15,691 bases of DNA from Euperipatoides rowelli (taxonomy: Eukaryota > Onychophora > Udeonychophora > Euonychophora > Peripatopsidae), in NCBI GenBank assembly GCA_003024985.2, contig PXIH01S0021232.1; one strand, given 5' to 3'. The notes under the pieces were generated by a model. That model made no database searches and was not told where the DNA came from. It was given only the letters and a program-made list of their open reading frames with translations. Numbering within the stretch: the first letter of the stretch is position 1; every line of letters starts with the position of its first letter. Of the stretch, positions 1 through 9,186 are shown one piece after another. The position numbers and the translations under genes are program-made.

Positions 1-402
1 TTGTACAGTATGTTATTTTTATATTTTATTAAACTTTAGCTAAAAAATAAAACTAGCCTCTATTTGTTTTTATATTTTGCAAAGGCTATATTTTTATAAT
101 TTTAAATCAGGGTCCATTTTCAAATAAATTTTATATTTAAAAGTGAACTGCTTACAGTTTTTTAAATATTCTAATTACAATTAAATTCATAATAATTAAG
201 ATGCTGATATTATTGTCCTTACTTTAATCATAAATTAGATATTTGTATAGCAGAGAAAGGCATACAGTTACTAATTTTAAAAACATTNAATATTTTTAGG
301 TAAAAATTATAATACCAAATTTTTAAATATTGTAATCTGAATAAATGTGGGCCACCATCATTAACTATAAGTTTTTAGTCCAATTTCTATCAGATTTCAT
401 AT
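1..402. other. AT-rich noncoding DNA with one ambiguous base
   Basis: This stretch is low-complexity AT-rich sequence with stops in all frames and no motif that supports a gene. Position 288 is an N, so the source is probably a draft assembly or an unresolved base call. A TACAGTA word occurs at 4-10. If the terminal exon at 1833 belongs to a plus-strand gene, this is likely intron of that gene, but nothing here shows it directly. Confidence 0.6.
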
Positions 403-590
403 TTAAAGTTTAAGTAAGTAATATGAATATCTATCTTTGGTGGCAGTAGTATCAGAGTTGGCAAATGTTGCCACTTTTAAAACATGCAATCTGTGTGTCA
501 CAGAGATGGGGGAGGGGATAGGTAGTTGTCTATCCCATTCTTTTAATATTTGAACTGCTAATTCAGGGTGCCAGCTTTTAAGCTTTTCAA
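403..590 (-). other. Coding-like open stretch behind a possible 3' splice site (minus strand)
   Basis: On the minus strand a pyrimidine-rich run ending in TTTTTAG (591-592 is the AG read in reverse) precedes 2 bases and then 61 sense codons ending in TAA at 403-405. The peptide has balanced, protein-like composition, with pieces such as EKLKSWHPELAVQILKEWD and PIPSPISVTHRLHVLK, and it stands out against the low-complexity surroundings. The open frame continues upstream to an ATG at 657, so the splice model is only one option. I do not recognise a family. No second exon or clear 5' splice site was found, and the strand is opposite to the exon at 1833. It could be the last exon of a convergent gene, a pseudogene fragment, a transposon relic, or chance. 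Base composition is richer in G+C than the flanks, which is mild support for a coding history. Confidence 0.22.
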
Positions 591-854
591 CTAAAAATGG
601 AAAAAACAAATGGCTAAAACTGTGGGGAAAAGGGACGCTTCTCAGAACACACAACATTTACTTGGGGCACATTATTAGAAAACGTGAATTCCTGGGACAC
701 ATGAAAACAATGTCTAATGCACCCACCCCTGTATTAGAACAAAATTAATTTACTAGCTTCATAATCATCACATTGTCTAGTTTAAATGATATTAATTTTA
801 CATTTCCCTTTAAAATTAATTTTGACCCTTACAAAGCTAGCTATGGGGGTAACT

Positions 855-903
855 CAAAGACGTTGGAAGCATATAATGTTTATATATGCTTCCAACGTCT
901 TTG
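855..903. repeat. Hairpin with a perfect 21-bp stem and 7-nt loop
   Basis: Bases 855-875 are the exact reverse complement of 883-903, separated by 876-882. The stem begins CAAAGACGTTGGAAGCATAT. The match continues imperfectly outward: GTAACT before the left arm against the complement of GGGTCAC after the right arm. The stem is far more G+C-rich than its surroundings, so it is not an accident of AT content. It could be the core of a small foldback transposon or a short structured RNA. A canonical animal microRNA precursor would be longer and carry bulges, so that reading is weak. Confidence 0.85.
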
Positions 904-1020
904 GGGTCACTTTGACTCTCACCTAAAATTTTCTAGCTCAATCACTGTGTACTGTATATTTACAGTATGTCCATTAAATGAAACTGATATTTTTTTCTTC
1001 TTTCTCACTTAACTGATTGA

Positions 1021-1819
1021 TTCGCAAAGCATGATGGTATGTGTTGACAATTATTCAAATTAATAAAAAAACGCTATTTTTAATCAATTATTAGACAAAT
1101 TTGTTTGCAAAAAAAAAATTGTAAATAACTGCTAATGCTTTAAAAAAATTAAACCATTATTGTTAAATTATATAGAACTAATGACCAGTGCAACATTTTT
1201 CTATAAACTTGACTATATTGAATTAATTTTCTTTTTTTCTCTCGTCACTCATTAGGAAAAACAGTATTAAAGTTTCGTAATTTGTCAAATAATAAAATAT
1301 ATTTATATAATAAATGTACTCGTATAAATACTATCCTTGCTTAAGTACAGTAACTCTGTTATTATTAGAACATACTAGATTTTATATTCCACTTATATAT
1401 TTACAGTACTTGAATTTATGTATTGCAGTACGTACAATCAATGCTTAGTCAATAATGTTTTTTTTTTAAAAAAAAGCTTGATTATTTATCTCATTTTGGC
1501 GAGGCAGATTTCATATAAAATTCGCAAAATGCCAATTTGGCCAGCATTTGTGAACTAAAGCTTAATCACTGTATGATTGACATGAAAAAATATTCATTAG
1601 GAGTATGTTTATTTACATGTATTGGTAGTCCAAATCATTATACTTAAACTCAGATTATTTGGCCTATTACTAACAGATAGGCTATTACTTAAGCTTGTAC
1701 AATCTCTTAAAATATTAATGCATACAGCATATTCTGTAGAAAGATGAATAAGCAATTTATTTATATTTTTGCTTTTGTTATTTAAATGCCCTACTGCTAT
1801 GTGTTTTAATCTGATTGCA
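1021..1819. other. Probable intron upstream of the terminal exon; no gene seen
   Basis: The stretch is AT-rich and full of stops. It contains two TACAGTA words (1346, 1402) and a T10A8 palindromic tract at 1458-1475. At 1517-1555 there is a short segment with TTCGCAAAAT and TTTGTGAAC words that recur near 4081-4130. Because it runs directly into a good 3' splice site at 1832, intron is the simplest reading on the plus strand. Confidence 0.5.
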
Positions 1820-1832
1820 TTTTATTTTTCAG
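1820..1832 (+). other. 3' splice site (acceptor) of the terminal exon
   Basis: A pyrimidine-rich run (TTTTATTTTTC) ends in AG at 1831-1832. Read in the exon frame, a TGA lies about 20 bases upstream of the exon, so the reading frame opens only around this acceptor. That is the pattern expected at an intron-exon boundary. Confidence 0.55.
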
Positions 1833-1970
1833 GCTATTGATAACATCAGAAAAACTAGCAATGGCCATAAGATGACTTTGCAATTCTTGAAGTATGCACA
1901 GTCCAGTCAGTGCCGTAATATGCAAGACTCTTCTGTCAGCTATGCAGCAGCTGTTCTTACTGTTGAATAA
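1833..1970 (+). CDS. Candidate terminal coding exon of an unidentified protein-coding gene
   Basis: After the AG at 1831-1832 the sequence is open for exactly 45 codons and closes with TAA at 1968-1970. The peptide begins AIDNIRKTSNGHKMTLQFLK, contains KYAQSSQ, and ends SYAAAVLTVE. Codon use is mixed (GGC, CAG, GTC, AGC, TGC beside AT-ending codons), and the exon is much more G+C-rich than the DNA on either side, as real exons in AT-rich animal genomes are. The N-terminal half looks like an amphipathic helix, which would fit the last helix of a larger helical protein, but that is inference. I do not recognise the family. Upstream exons are not visible, so they must lie before the window or be too short to see. 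Only phase 0 at the acceptor keeps it open for the full length. An alternative last exon or a pseudogene fragment cannot be excluded. Confidence 0.55.
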   Translation, partial: AIDNIRKTSNGHKMTLQFLKYAQSSQCRNMQDSSVSYAAAVLTVE

Positions 1971-2235
1971 CTAGAAGTCTCCATTAATTTATCTTAAATT
2001 CTCCATCAGCCTAACAAAATATACAGAAGAGAAGTGATAACAATTTCCACTTAAAAGTTAACATCTTTTTAAAATTTAACCCTTTTTCTTTAATCTTTGA
2101 ATTTTGTTTATCGTTGTATTTAACTGCTCATTGATCTGTTGTATATTTAAAACATAGGTACAGCAAAATCTCAATTATTCATGCTCAATTTAGTGCTTTA
2201 ATTAACTATGAAAATGTAAAGAGCTTTAATGTAAC
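1971..2235 (+). other. Probable 3' untranslated region
   Basis: This immediately follows the stop codon of the candidate exon. It is AT-rich with no open frame. No AATAAA is present before the insertion at 2255. The nearest clear ones lie inside or beyond the inserted elements (for example in AAATAAAAC near 3191), so the transcript end cannot be placed. A variant signal is possible. Confidence 0.35.
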
Positions 2236-2254
2236 TGGTTTTTTAACATAATTA
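2236..2254 (+). repeat. Left copy of a 19-bp target-site duplication
   Basis: The 19 bases TGGTTTTTTAACATAATTA recur without mismatch at 2886-2904, and the sequences outside the two copies differ. This is the duplication expected from staggered cutting when a retroposed sequence inserts. Confidence 0.85.
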
Positions 2255-2885
2255 AGCAGGAAGACCATGCTATACCTGGAATTACAACCTAAGAGAAATG
2301 AAGACCGACAAAATCCACCAAAAGGGTGAACAGAAATAACAATGGATAAACTCGGGGGGGAAGGGGGATTCAAAATATGCTCCAATCATCAAAGTCTTCA
2401 AAAAAGCGAGACTCGGTCTCACAAAAAGCAATGAAGAAATGCCCATCCAAAAAGAAGAGAGGGGATTTAGAAATAGCCAATGTAAAGCCAAAGAGACAAA
2501 ACCCTAGCAAGATAGGCAAACAAAATTTGCAACTCCAGGGCAAAATCAAGTCAAAACAAGATTGGAAATGGAAAGCCTTAGGCAATTCAAAAGGAAGGGG
2601 ATAGACAGAGAATGAAATCCAAGACACGGAATTCTAGGGGCAAAACAAATAAAATCAAATTAGTACATGTTTAGTTTATAAATGTTTTACCTAGAGCTAT
2701 GTTCATTAAATGTCTAGCGATTTGTTGTGTGTTAATGTCATGTGATGTTCTGAACAGCTCTCTGTGACTGGGTGCGAACCATAGTGTGTTGTCCATAACA
2801 TGGTGGGTATACTGTATAGCCCTTAATACCGGGAGTTGGTTACCCTCGCGGGGCCGGCAGTATCACTGACCGAAATGAAACAAAT
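2255..2885 (+). mobile_element. 631-bp retroposed insert of unknown family
   Basis: The segment is bounded by a perfect 19-bp direct repeat and has no terminal inverted repeats, which fits target-primed reverse transcription (a LINE, a SINE, or a retrocopy of an RNA) rather than a cut-and-paste transposon. The first half is purine-rich and the last 200 bases are more G+C-rich. Its right end, CGAAATGAAACAAAT (2871-2885), is A-rich and may be a degraded tail, which would make the plus strand the sense strand. Inside, 2377-2604 is open for 75 lysine-rich residues (for example KKCPSKKKRGDLEIANVKPK), possibly a fragment of a basic or RNA-binding protein or only a consequence of purine bias. No reverse-transcriptase motif is visible. 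A GGTTCGCACCC word on the minus strand near 2768-2778 resembles a polymerase III B box, but no matching A box was found. The family is not recognised. Confidence 0.7.
2826..2871 (+). other. G+C-rich structured 3' segment of the retroposed insert
   Basis: Within an AT-rich window this patch is about two-thirds G+C, with CCCTCGCGGGG able to fold as a tight hairpin (2843-2853). ATAC at 2826 can pair with GTAT at 2860. It lies just before the A-rich right end. Such stem-loops near the 3' end are used by many LINE/SINE pairs for recognition by reverse transcriptase. That role is inferred here, not shown. Confidence 0.4.
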
Positions 2886-2904
2886 TGGTTTTTTAACATA
2901 ATTA
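2886..2904 (+). repeat. Right copy of the 19-bp target-site duplication
   Basis: It is identical to 2236-2254. Together the two copies define the ends of the insert and give the original uninterrupted site, which ran from the possible 3' UTR directly into CCTTTCACTAGTTAC. Confidence 0.85.
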
Positions 2905-3332
2905 CCTTTCACTAGTTACTTTACAAATAGTTAGTTTTGTAACTAGTTACCGTACTTGAAAAATAGTCATATGCACTTGTAACTAGTTAGAAAATTCAGT
3001 AATTAACATTTTAGTCATTTATTTTTCAATCATGTTTGATTTCTGTAATTATTAGGTGCTTAGTTTTCTAAGAAATAACTAAACTTCACATTAATTCTAA
3101 AATAATTTAACAAAGCTTTTATTTATTTTATAATAGCTTGTTTCTACTAATTTTTTTTTTGGAAAAGTATAGCCTTGCTAAAAAATGCTAAATAAAACTT
3201 GCTTGACATTTTTTTAAATGTAATTCTAACAGGTTCACTTTTTTTAAAAAAAGTTATTTTATAATAATTAGTTACATTTAGAGAAAGTAACTTGTAACTC
3301 ATTACTTTTGAAGAGTAACTTTACAAACACTG
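2905..3332 (-). mobile_element. hAT-like non-autonomous element rich in GTAACT/AGTTAC words
   Basis: Both flanks of this segment are packed with AGTTAC, GTAACT and TTACTTTAC words (2912-2994 and 3267-3323). It ends AAACACTG at 3332, so on the minus strand it opens CAGTGTTTGTAAAGTTACT. A CAGTGTT start followed by repeated AAAGTTACT/AAGTAAT words is typical of a widespread class of hAT-type non-autonomous repeats (recognised from memory). The left boundary is unclear and no 8-bp duplication could be assigned, so that end is probably eroded. The AT-rich centre shows no coding sequence. Confidence 0.5.
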
Positions 3333-3383
3333 GCTCTATTCAATTATACTGTAGATTATGCTAATTATTTTTACACTATACTG

Positions 3384-3470
3384 CAGAGGGGTCAATAACA
3401 TCGATCATGATCTACCGGTCAATCGCATAATGCTTTTTGATAGACCACCAATAATTAAGGCTGGGGGTAT
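3384..3470 (+). mobile_element. Fragment with a hAT-like terminus
   Basis: The segment starts CAGAGGGGTCAATAACATCG and contains GATCTACCGGTCAATCGC followed by ATAGACCACC. CAG-GGGT starts followed by a 'GATCTACCGGTCGATCGC' block resemble hAT-family ends seen in animal genomes (from memory). The matching right end and the 8-bp duplication were not found, so it is a solo end or a truncated copy. The block is clearly more G+C-rich than the flanks. Confidence 0.35.
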
Positions 3471-4977
3471 TTTTTGGAGGCAATTTTCTAATTTTGCATT
3501 TTCAAAAATTTTACGTCTTTTTTTTTAAAAAAAATTGAATGTATTCTATTTTTAATTAATGTGAAAATTAAACACTATTCTATTTAAAAAAGTAAAATAC
3601 TGTATATAAAATAGACAATAAATATAAAAACATGCAAATAACTTACATTTTAAGATTAAAAATAAAATTTATTTTCTGTATAAATGTACGTCTATAGATA
3701 TACAGTATATGCACAGTGCACACCTACTGTATATTTACACTAAAAAAATTGAAACTCTGTTAGATTAAATTTAAGTGAAATGTCACAGATTTAGCATTGA
3801 AAAATAAGGTAAGATAATGTTTGATTGTATCATTATTTAAATGTCTTTTATCACTCAAAATAATGTAAGCATTAAAGGAACATCAGCTTTATTATGTACA
3901 AAAAAACAATAAATAATTTAAAATAGTATGAATTTTAAATAACACTTTTCTAAAATAATATTTAAGTTTCATAAATAATTTTACCAAAATTAATAAGTTT
4001 TGCCTTCAATATTTACAGTATATTCTAAATAAGTTAAATTTGATTGCTATAAAAATATAAAAAAAGGCCAATTAATTGAAAATTTTGCAAAAATTTCGAA
4101 TTTTGCGAATACAGGCAAAATTTGTGAACTTTTGTAAAAATCCAAAATTGCAAAAAAGCATATTTTCTTATGTCTTATTTTTCAAAACCATTGAAAAATC
4201 AATAATTAAAATATTAAAATTAAATAGCGGTAAGTTTATTTTTTATACTAATAGAATTACTGTTTTCATTACATAGTTGTATAATACTCATTTATACAAC
4301 TACAGTATATTCTCTTCTGCTTTTAATAAATAGTGAATACTGTAATTGCATATACTGGTGATACCATGTTATTAACTTGAAATGCACGAGGGGGGGGGGG
4401 ATGATACAAGCATTTAAAATAAAAAGTGTGCTGCGTCAAATATGTTTTCTCATAAAATTTGCAGCTAAAAAGTACTAATTTTTTTTTTTTAATGTTATAA
4501 TTTAATCTTTTTTTTTTGGCCAAAATAATTCCCATAATGATAATTATTAAAATAAATATTGTATTTCATTTGAGTTTGTTTAAAATCCAAACTGCTCTTT
4601 TTTTTTTTTAAAAAAAAGGAAGTAAATTTCATTTGTTTTCTTTTTAAGGTCCACCAAGATAAAAATTCATTTGAAATGTAACAAATTGCTTTTTTTTTAA
4701 TGTATAATTAAATACTTTATTTATAAAAATAAAAATAGCAAAGTATAAAAACCAAACATTGAAATTCAAATCTTCTTTTATAATTTACCCCTTCCCCCCA
4801 CTAGGGAAAAAAACCATAAAATGACCCTAACAAAAAAAAAAATTTATCCTTCATTTCCTCACCTCCCTTTTTCCAAATGGAATTTTTGAAAAAGTAAGAG
4901 TAGATTGTAGATGGATTTCCACTAGCAAAGTAGATCTTATGTAAAATTTAGTTGACACTCCTGTTATATTGCATGTA
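3471..4977. other. AT-rich DNA without a supported gene
   Basis: Long AT-rich sequence with many A/T homopolymers. It contains TnAn palindromic tracts at 3518-3534 (T9A8) and 4598-4617 (T12A8). A run of 11 G at 4390-4400 is conspicuous in this composition. Six TACTGTA/TACAGTA words fall between 3598 and 4344. Open frames here, such as the lysine/isoleucine-rich one at 4076-4276, look like composition artefacts. Confidence 0.6.
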
Positions 4978-5502
4978 CAGTAACTCTTGATTTGCACGGA
5001 TTTAATTTAGATGGATTTGAAATAACACGATTTATGAGTTACTATCACTTTTCAAATAAACATCGACATTTGTTTGAAATAACACAGCTGGCAAAAAAAA
5101 CAACACACAGTTTTTCATTGTGTTCTTTTTATTCTATAATTATAGTTAATAGTTAAGCATTTATTTATAAATAAATAAATAAATGCATAACTATTAACTA
5201 CAATAAAAGAACACAATGAAAAGCTGTCAAAAATGAGAAAGTAACTATTGTTTTTTGTTAATATTATGACCAAGACTAATATTTATTTTAAGTTGCTTAA
5301 AATTCTTTATGGAAAAGATTTTTTATGAATAAATGTTATACCTATTTTACCTAGATTCAAATCCATCCACAGCTGTATGAGCAATTTTTAGCAAAATAGC
5401 TGTTTTGTTTTTTAATATTTTTTATTATTTCATATGGAAAACTTATTTGATTTACACGTGATTTACACAAACACAACCTTAGCATAAATCAAGAGTTAAC
5501 TA
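4978..5502. mobile_element. pogo/Tigger-like non-autonomous DNA transposon (525 bp)
   Basis: The left end reads CAGTAACTCTTGATTTGCAC. The right end, reverse-complemented, reads TAGTTAACTCTTGATTTATG: the same terminus with one extra T and one C-to-T change. Both ends are flanked by TA (4976-4977 and 5503-5504), the target duplication of Tc1/mariner/pogo transposons. Subterminal words such as GGATTTGAAATAACACGATTT-type repeats, and GATTTACACGTGATTTACAC near the right end, match the known style of Tigger-like ends. No transposase frame survives, so it would have moved with enzyme supplied by a relative. Confidence 0.75.
5108..5226. repeat. Large inverted repeat inside the Tigger-like element
   Basis: The left arm (5108 to about 5168) and right arm (about 5172-5226) are near-complementary over some 55-60 bases. 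Shared blocks include TCATTGTGTTC, GTTAATAGTTA and GCATTTATTTAT. The left arm has an additional block of about 8 bases around 5136-5143. The arms almost touch, so the transcript or single strand could fold into a long hairpin. It may be a foldback element nested in the transposon or an internal rearrangement of it. Confidence 0.8.
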
Positions 5503-5504
5503 TA

Positions 5505-8500
5505 ATGTATAGCAATTTGTATGTCTTGAATAAACCGTCAATTGCTGAAATTTATCTGTTGTACAATTTGATTTTGTTTGCCTGCTTTGAAGGGAATTAG
5601 GTGAAGACTCGAGGTGGGCACTATTAAAAATTATTTCATTTAAAATATATTATTTTACCATACTTATCACTTGATTTATATATCACTATTATTAGCATGG
5701 ATAAATGAGACTTCAGTAGATTAACAATAACTTATTCATTGAGGAAATAATACAATGAAATTGTTTTACATAATTTAAAAAAAAATTATATAGCATTAAA
5801 ATGTTCACATAAGCAAATAGCATTATTTTAGATAAAGTGAACCTGACTCTAATTTGGAGATAAAGGATGAGCTTAGCAGCAAAACCTACCTGTCCCTAAA
5901 TGCAAGATTTTAAAGGGCAGTCTGTCTTCAAAAATTTTTTTGATGTTACTTAATTAATGTAGAAAATTTTACCAATTTAAATTATTATTATTATTATAGA
6001 CTAGTTATTTAAAACAATTAGGATTGTTACTTTCGAGCTGTTAACAAACATAGGATATCTCCTGTTGCTGGAGAAAATCATAAGAGCCTTCATTCATAGA
6101 ATAAGGTTGCAGTTTCTGTAAAATACGAACACTTTATCATATGAAAACTAATGTGTGTTTGTAGCAAGAGAAAATAATTCAAATTATTTTAACTAACCTA
6201 TTTATAACAGCTAAAAGTAATTGTAAATGTGATTTTTTACCTTTAAGATTGCAAAAATGTATTTGATGAATATATAATGTGGACATTTAGTTTTGAATTT
6301 TAATAAGACGGTTTTTCTGAGGCTATTTAAATACATATAGTATTTGATTTTCCTAACTTCAGAATTTAAAATTGTATTATTTACAATAATTGTTTTAAAT
6401 TGCGATCAATAGAGCAGTTAAAATTCATTGAGTTGCATTTTTAAATTTATCTTTTTTTAAAAAAAAATAAAAAAACTTAACTGTCTTCCTAACTAATTTT
6501 CGAGTAATTAAATTACAGTACCTGGGCAGTTTGGATAAGTTTTGTGTAAAATTATCCATTCTGTTTGTAAAAAATAATTATTTAAAACAAGGTTTCATTT
6601 TTATGAGTGCTGAAAATATTAAAAAATATATTTTCATTTGTTTTGCTTTTATTTATATTCAGTTATAAAATATTGTGATTATTTATGTTGTATTATTTAT
6701 TACTATTTTTAATATTTCCAAAACCACAGCACTAATTCAATTTCAACTTTGAGAAATGTTGTCACTTTCTCGATGAATGAAGCAACAAAATGCTATAAAA
6801 CAATTATCTATGCAAAATAAGACTCCATATTTGTTTTCTTTTGCAGTGACTTTCAATCACTTGAATATACAGCAATTTGAAATGTAGTGTTTCTTGGACT
6901 CTCCTAATATGGTTTATATATGACATCTGAATGTATTTAGTTAGTCCAATAAGGTCTGATGTGGTAGATTTACTTGATATTATATAAAGGGAAATAATTT
7001 TTTAAAAATGATTTACAATAGAAAATGATCATACTCCGATTAAATTCAAGAAAATTAATATGGTTAACATTTTCAAAATGGCATTTTTTTTTTAAAAAAA
7101 ATACAATTCTTTTAAAAACAATAATTGTAATAATTTAGGATCTAATTTATTAAACTTTCTGCAAAATTTACATTAATTGGACAATTGTAAAGCATATTTT
7201 TAATGTGGTGAGTATAACCCATAAAATAAAATTGTGAATCTACTGTATAATATGCATGCAAAATTTTAATTGTGTAATACATTATATAACATTTTGTCTC
7301 ATTAAAAACACCACCCAAAAAAGTTAAAATAATAGTTATACGGTATATAACATCAAAGTTGCATTTTACATTTCGTAAATAATTTTTTCCTAACACAATA
7401 TTTAAACTACCATCAAGTGATTAAATTTTATGCTGAAATAACTTTTTTTTTAATATTTCCAAGCTTAAAACATTTATGTTCACAAATGCTAAGAAAAGTC
7501 TGAACGTAGTTTAATGGGTTTTGCCTACTCATCTGTTATTAGTAAGGTCATCATCTGGAATGTATTAAGGTAAACAATTTTATAATTTATATCTGCTAAA
7601 ATTTTTGGATTATTTAAAAAAAAAACTGAAAAATGTTTTAAATAGCAGATTTAGAAAAACATTTTTTCAATGGGGGAAACAAAAACTTAAGTACCCACAA
7701 AGGAGTGGTTGGGGGAGAAGCTGATAGAAGTTTTTGATTTGAGTCAATTGGCTGCTGATGGGAATTTTTAGATTTTGTAAATGGAAGTGGGGGTGTGGGG
7801 CTTTGAGGAAATGTACAAGTTAATAAGATTGTGGTAGTTCCCATACTTTATTTTTTTTTAATCTTGTTGGCTGGTGTCTAGGTCATATTTCCACTACCTC
7901 CACCTTGATCAGCTTTTGTCTTACACTACATACAATCGATATACTGTAACTATGTCATCTACTGTACTATTAAAAGCATGTTGACGGTTATTTTTTTTAT
8001 AAAATTATGATTTTGCGGAGTTCATATTTTTAATCTTTTAATTTGTTTTTAGTATTAAAATTTGAGATTATTTCTTATATAATCAAAAGAATTTAATATT
8101 TCTTAAATACCTCATTCTCTAAATTGTATTTAGTATTCTTGTTAGATTAATGTTTATTAGCGTAGGATATGGATACATTGTGCTGGAATAACAATTTTGG
8201 GCTTAGTTGTTTGATTATTGGAATTTATGGGATATAAAGTACTAGTAAAACTTAGTCCAGTGATGGTATTTATTTGTCACTTTGAAAATAATATTTTGTC
8301 ACAATTTTTAATAACTTGTACTATTTCAAAAGTTTTTAAATTGATAAATGTTTTTTTTTCCTTAATGATCATAGTCTTAAAAATGATAAGGGAACATTCA
8401 CATATTGCATAAACAATTTTTAACCTACATAGCAATCAAATAACACCCTAAACACATCATAAGGCCTATAATGATTTACTTGAAACAGACATGTTAATTT

Positions 8501-8859
8501 GCAATTAATCAATTTTTCAAAAGGGATTTATAACGAGGTATAGTTAGTTGCATGGAGAGAATTTGTCGCCCAGTGATTTAGCTAGATAACTAACAAAGGG
8601 TATTGCATCATTTCCTGTCTAAAACTATTGTCACATTTGTTTCCCTTTTGCAGTAATTTTTAAAAAATTTAAATATTTTTAAATGTAGTCTTTTCTTTCT
8701 TCCGTCATTCCATTATTACAATGATAATATCAGTAGATTTTCTCGATTTGCATCACATTTCATATTATAATGCCAAATAATGAGGGTACAGGTGTTGTAA
8801 AAAAATAGTCCATTAAACAGCATTAAACTAAAAAGTGTAAGATACTAGTCCCATTAAAA
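5505..8859. other. Long AT-rich stretch without a supported gene
   Basis: No convincing exon, RNA gene or element boundary was found. Notable details are T7A9 at 6452-6467 and T10A8 at 7084-7101, and a good-looking acceptor TTTTCTTTTGCAG ending at 6846. A second acceptor-like CCCTTTTGCAG ends near 8653 but is followed at once by TAA. A G-rich patch lies at 7700-7805. The open frames at 7142-7396, 7638-7844 and 8218-8412 have low-complexity or AT-driven composition and no recognisable motif. Confidence 0.55.
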
Positions 8860-8960
8860 CAGGGATGCCCAAAAGTATTTTGGTAAAGACTTCTTAACCT
8901 TTTCTATTCGGACTAAAATGTTAGCTTTGCACCCTTTTATCTCCACTATTTTGGCTATTT
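8860..8960 (+). mobile_element. Possible hAT-like terminus
   Basis: The segment begins CAGGGATGCCCAAAAGTATT and continues into a block with CCTTTTCTATTCGGAC and TTTGCACCCTTTTATCTCC. CAGGGNTGCCCAAA is a common form of hAT-type transposon end. The preceding 8 bases are CATTAAAA, but no second end with the same duplication was found, so this is a solo or truncated end. Confidence 0.3.
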
Positions 8961-9186
8961 GATTTGTTTTGTTTATACCCTATAAAAGTGCTAATATTTT
9001 ATAGAAATATAAATTGTTACATACCATTTAAAAGATAAAGAAATGTTCTACAAAATGATGTAAGTGAATTTTAATTCAGTTTATATTTTCGATATAAAAA
9101 TGCAGTCTACTCGTCTGCATAAAAATGCAAAAAAAAAAAACATAATTTTTTTTCTTTTTTAAAAATACAATTTTTTTTAAAATTGT

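Noticed and set aside
673-739. Possible hAT end (CACCCCTG at 731) with TATTAGAA at 673-680 and 732-739
   Set aside because: The enclosed 51 bp has no matching CAG-type left end, so the 8-bp repeat is probably chance.
855-903. MicroRNA precursor interpretation of the hairpin
   Set aside because: The stem is perfect and only 21 bp with a 7-nt loop, whereas animal precursors are longer with mismatches. It is kept only as a hairpin.
2282-2627. Minus-strand frames across the retroposed insert
   Set aside because: They are complements of the purine-rich tract, giving F, L, S-rich strings with no motif. The plus strand is the better sense candidate.
2700-2800. Possible tRNA-like polymerase III promoter on the minus strand (GGTTCGCACCC)
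   Set aside because: No A box at suitable spacing and no cloverleaf could be drawn, so a tRNA or tRNA-derived SINE is not supported.
4076-4276. Plus-strand open frame of 66 codons
   Set aside because: Its composition is dominated by K, I, F and N as expected from AT-rich DNA. There is no motif, and it overlaps a likely dispersed repeat word.
7638-7844. Minus-strand frame rich in P, S, T and K
   Set aside because: It is produced by a G-rich patch on the plus strand, has no splice signals or recognisable domain, and contains simple runs.
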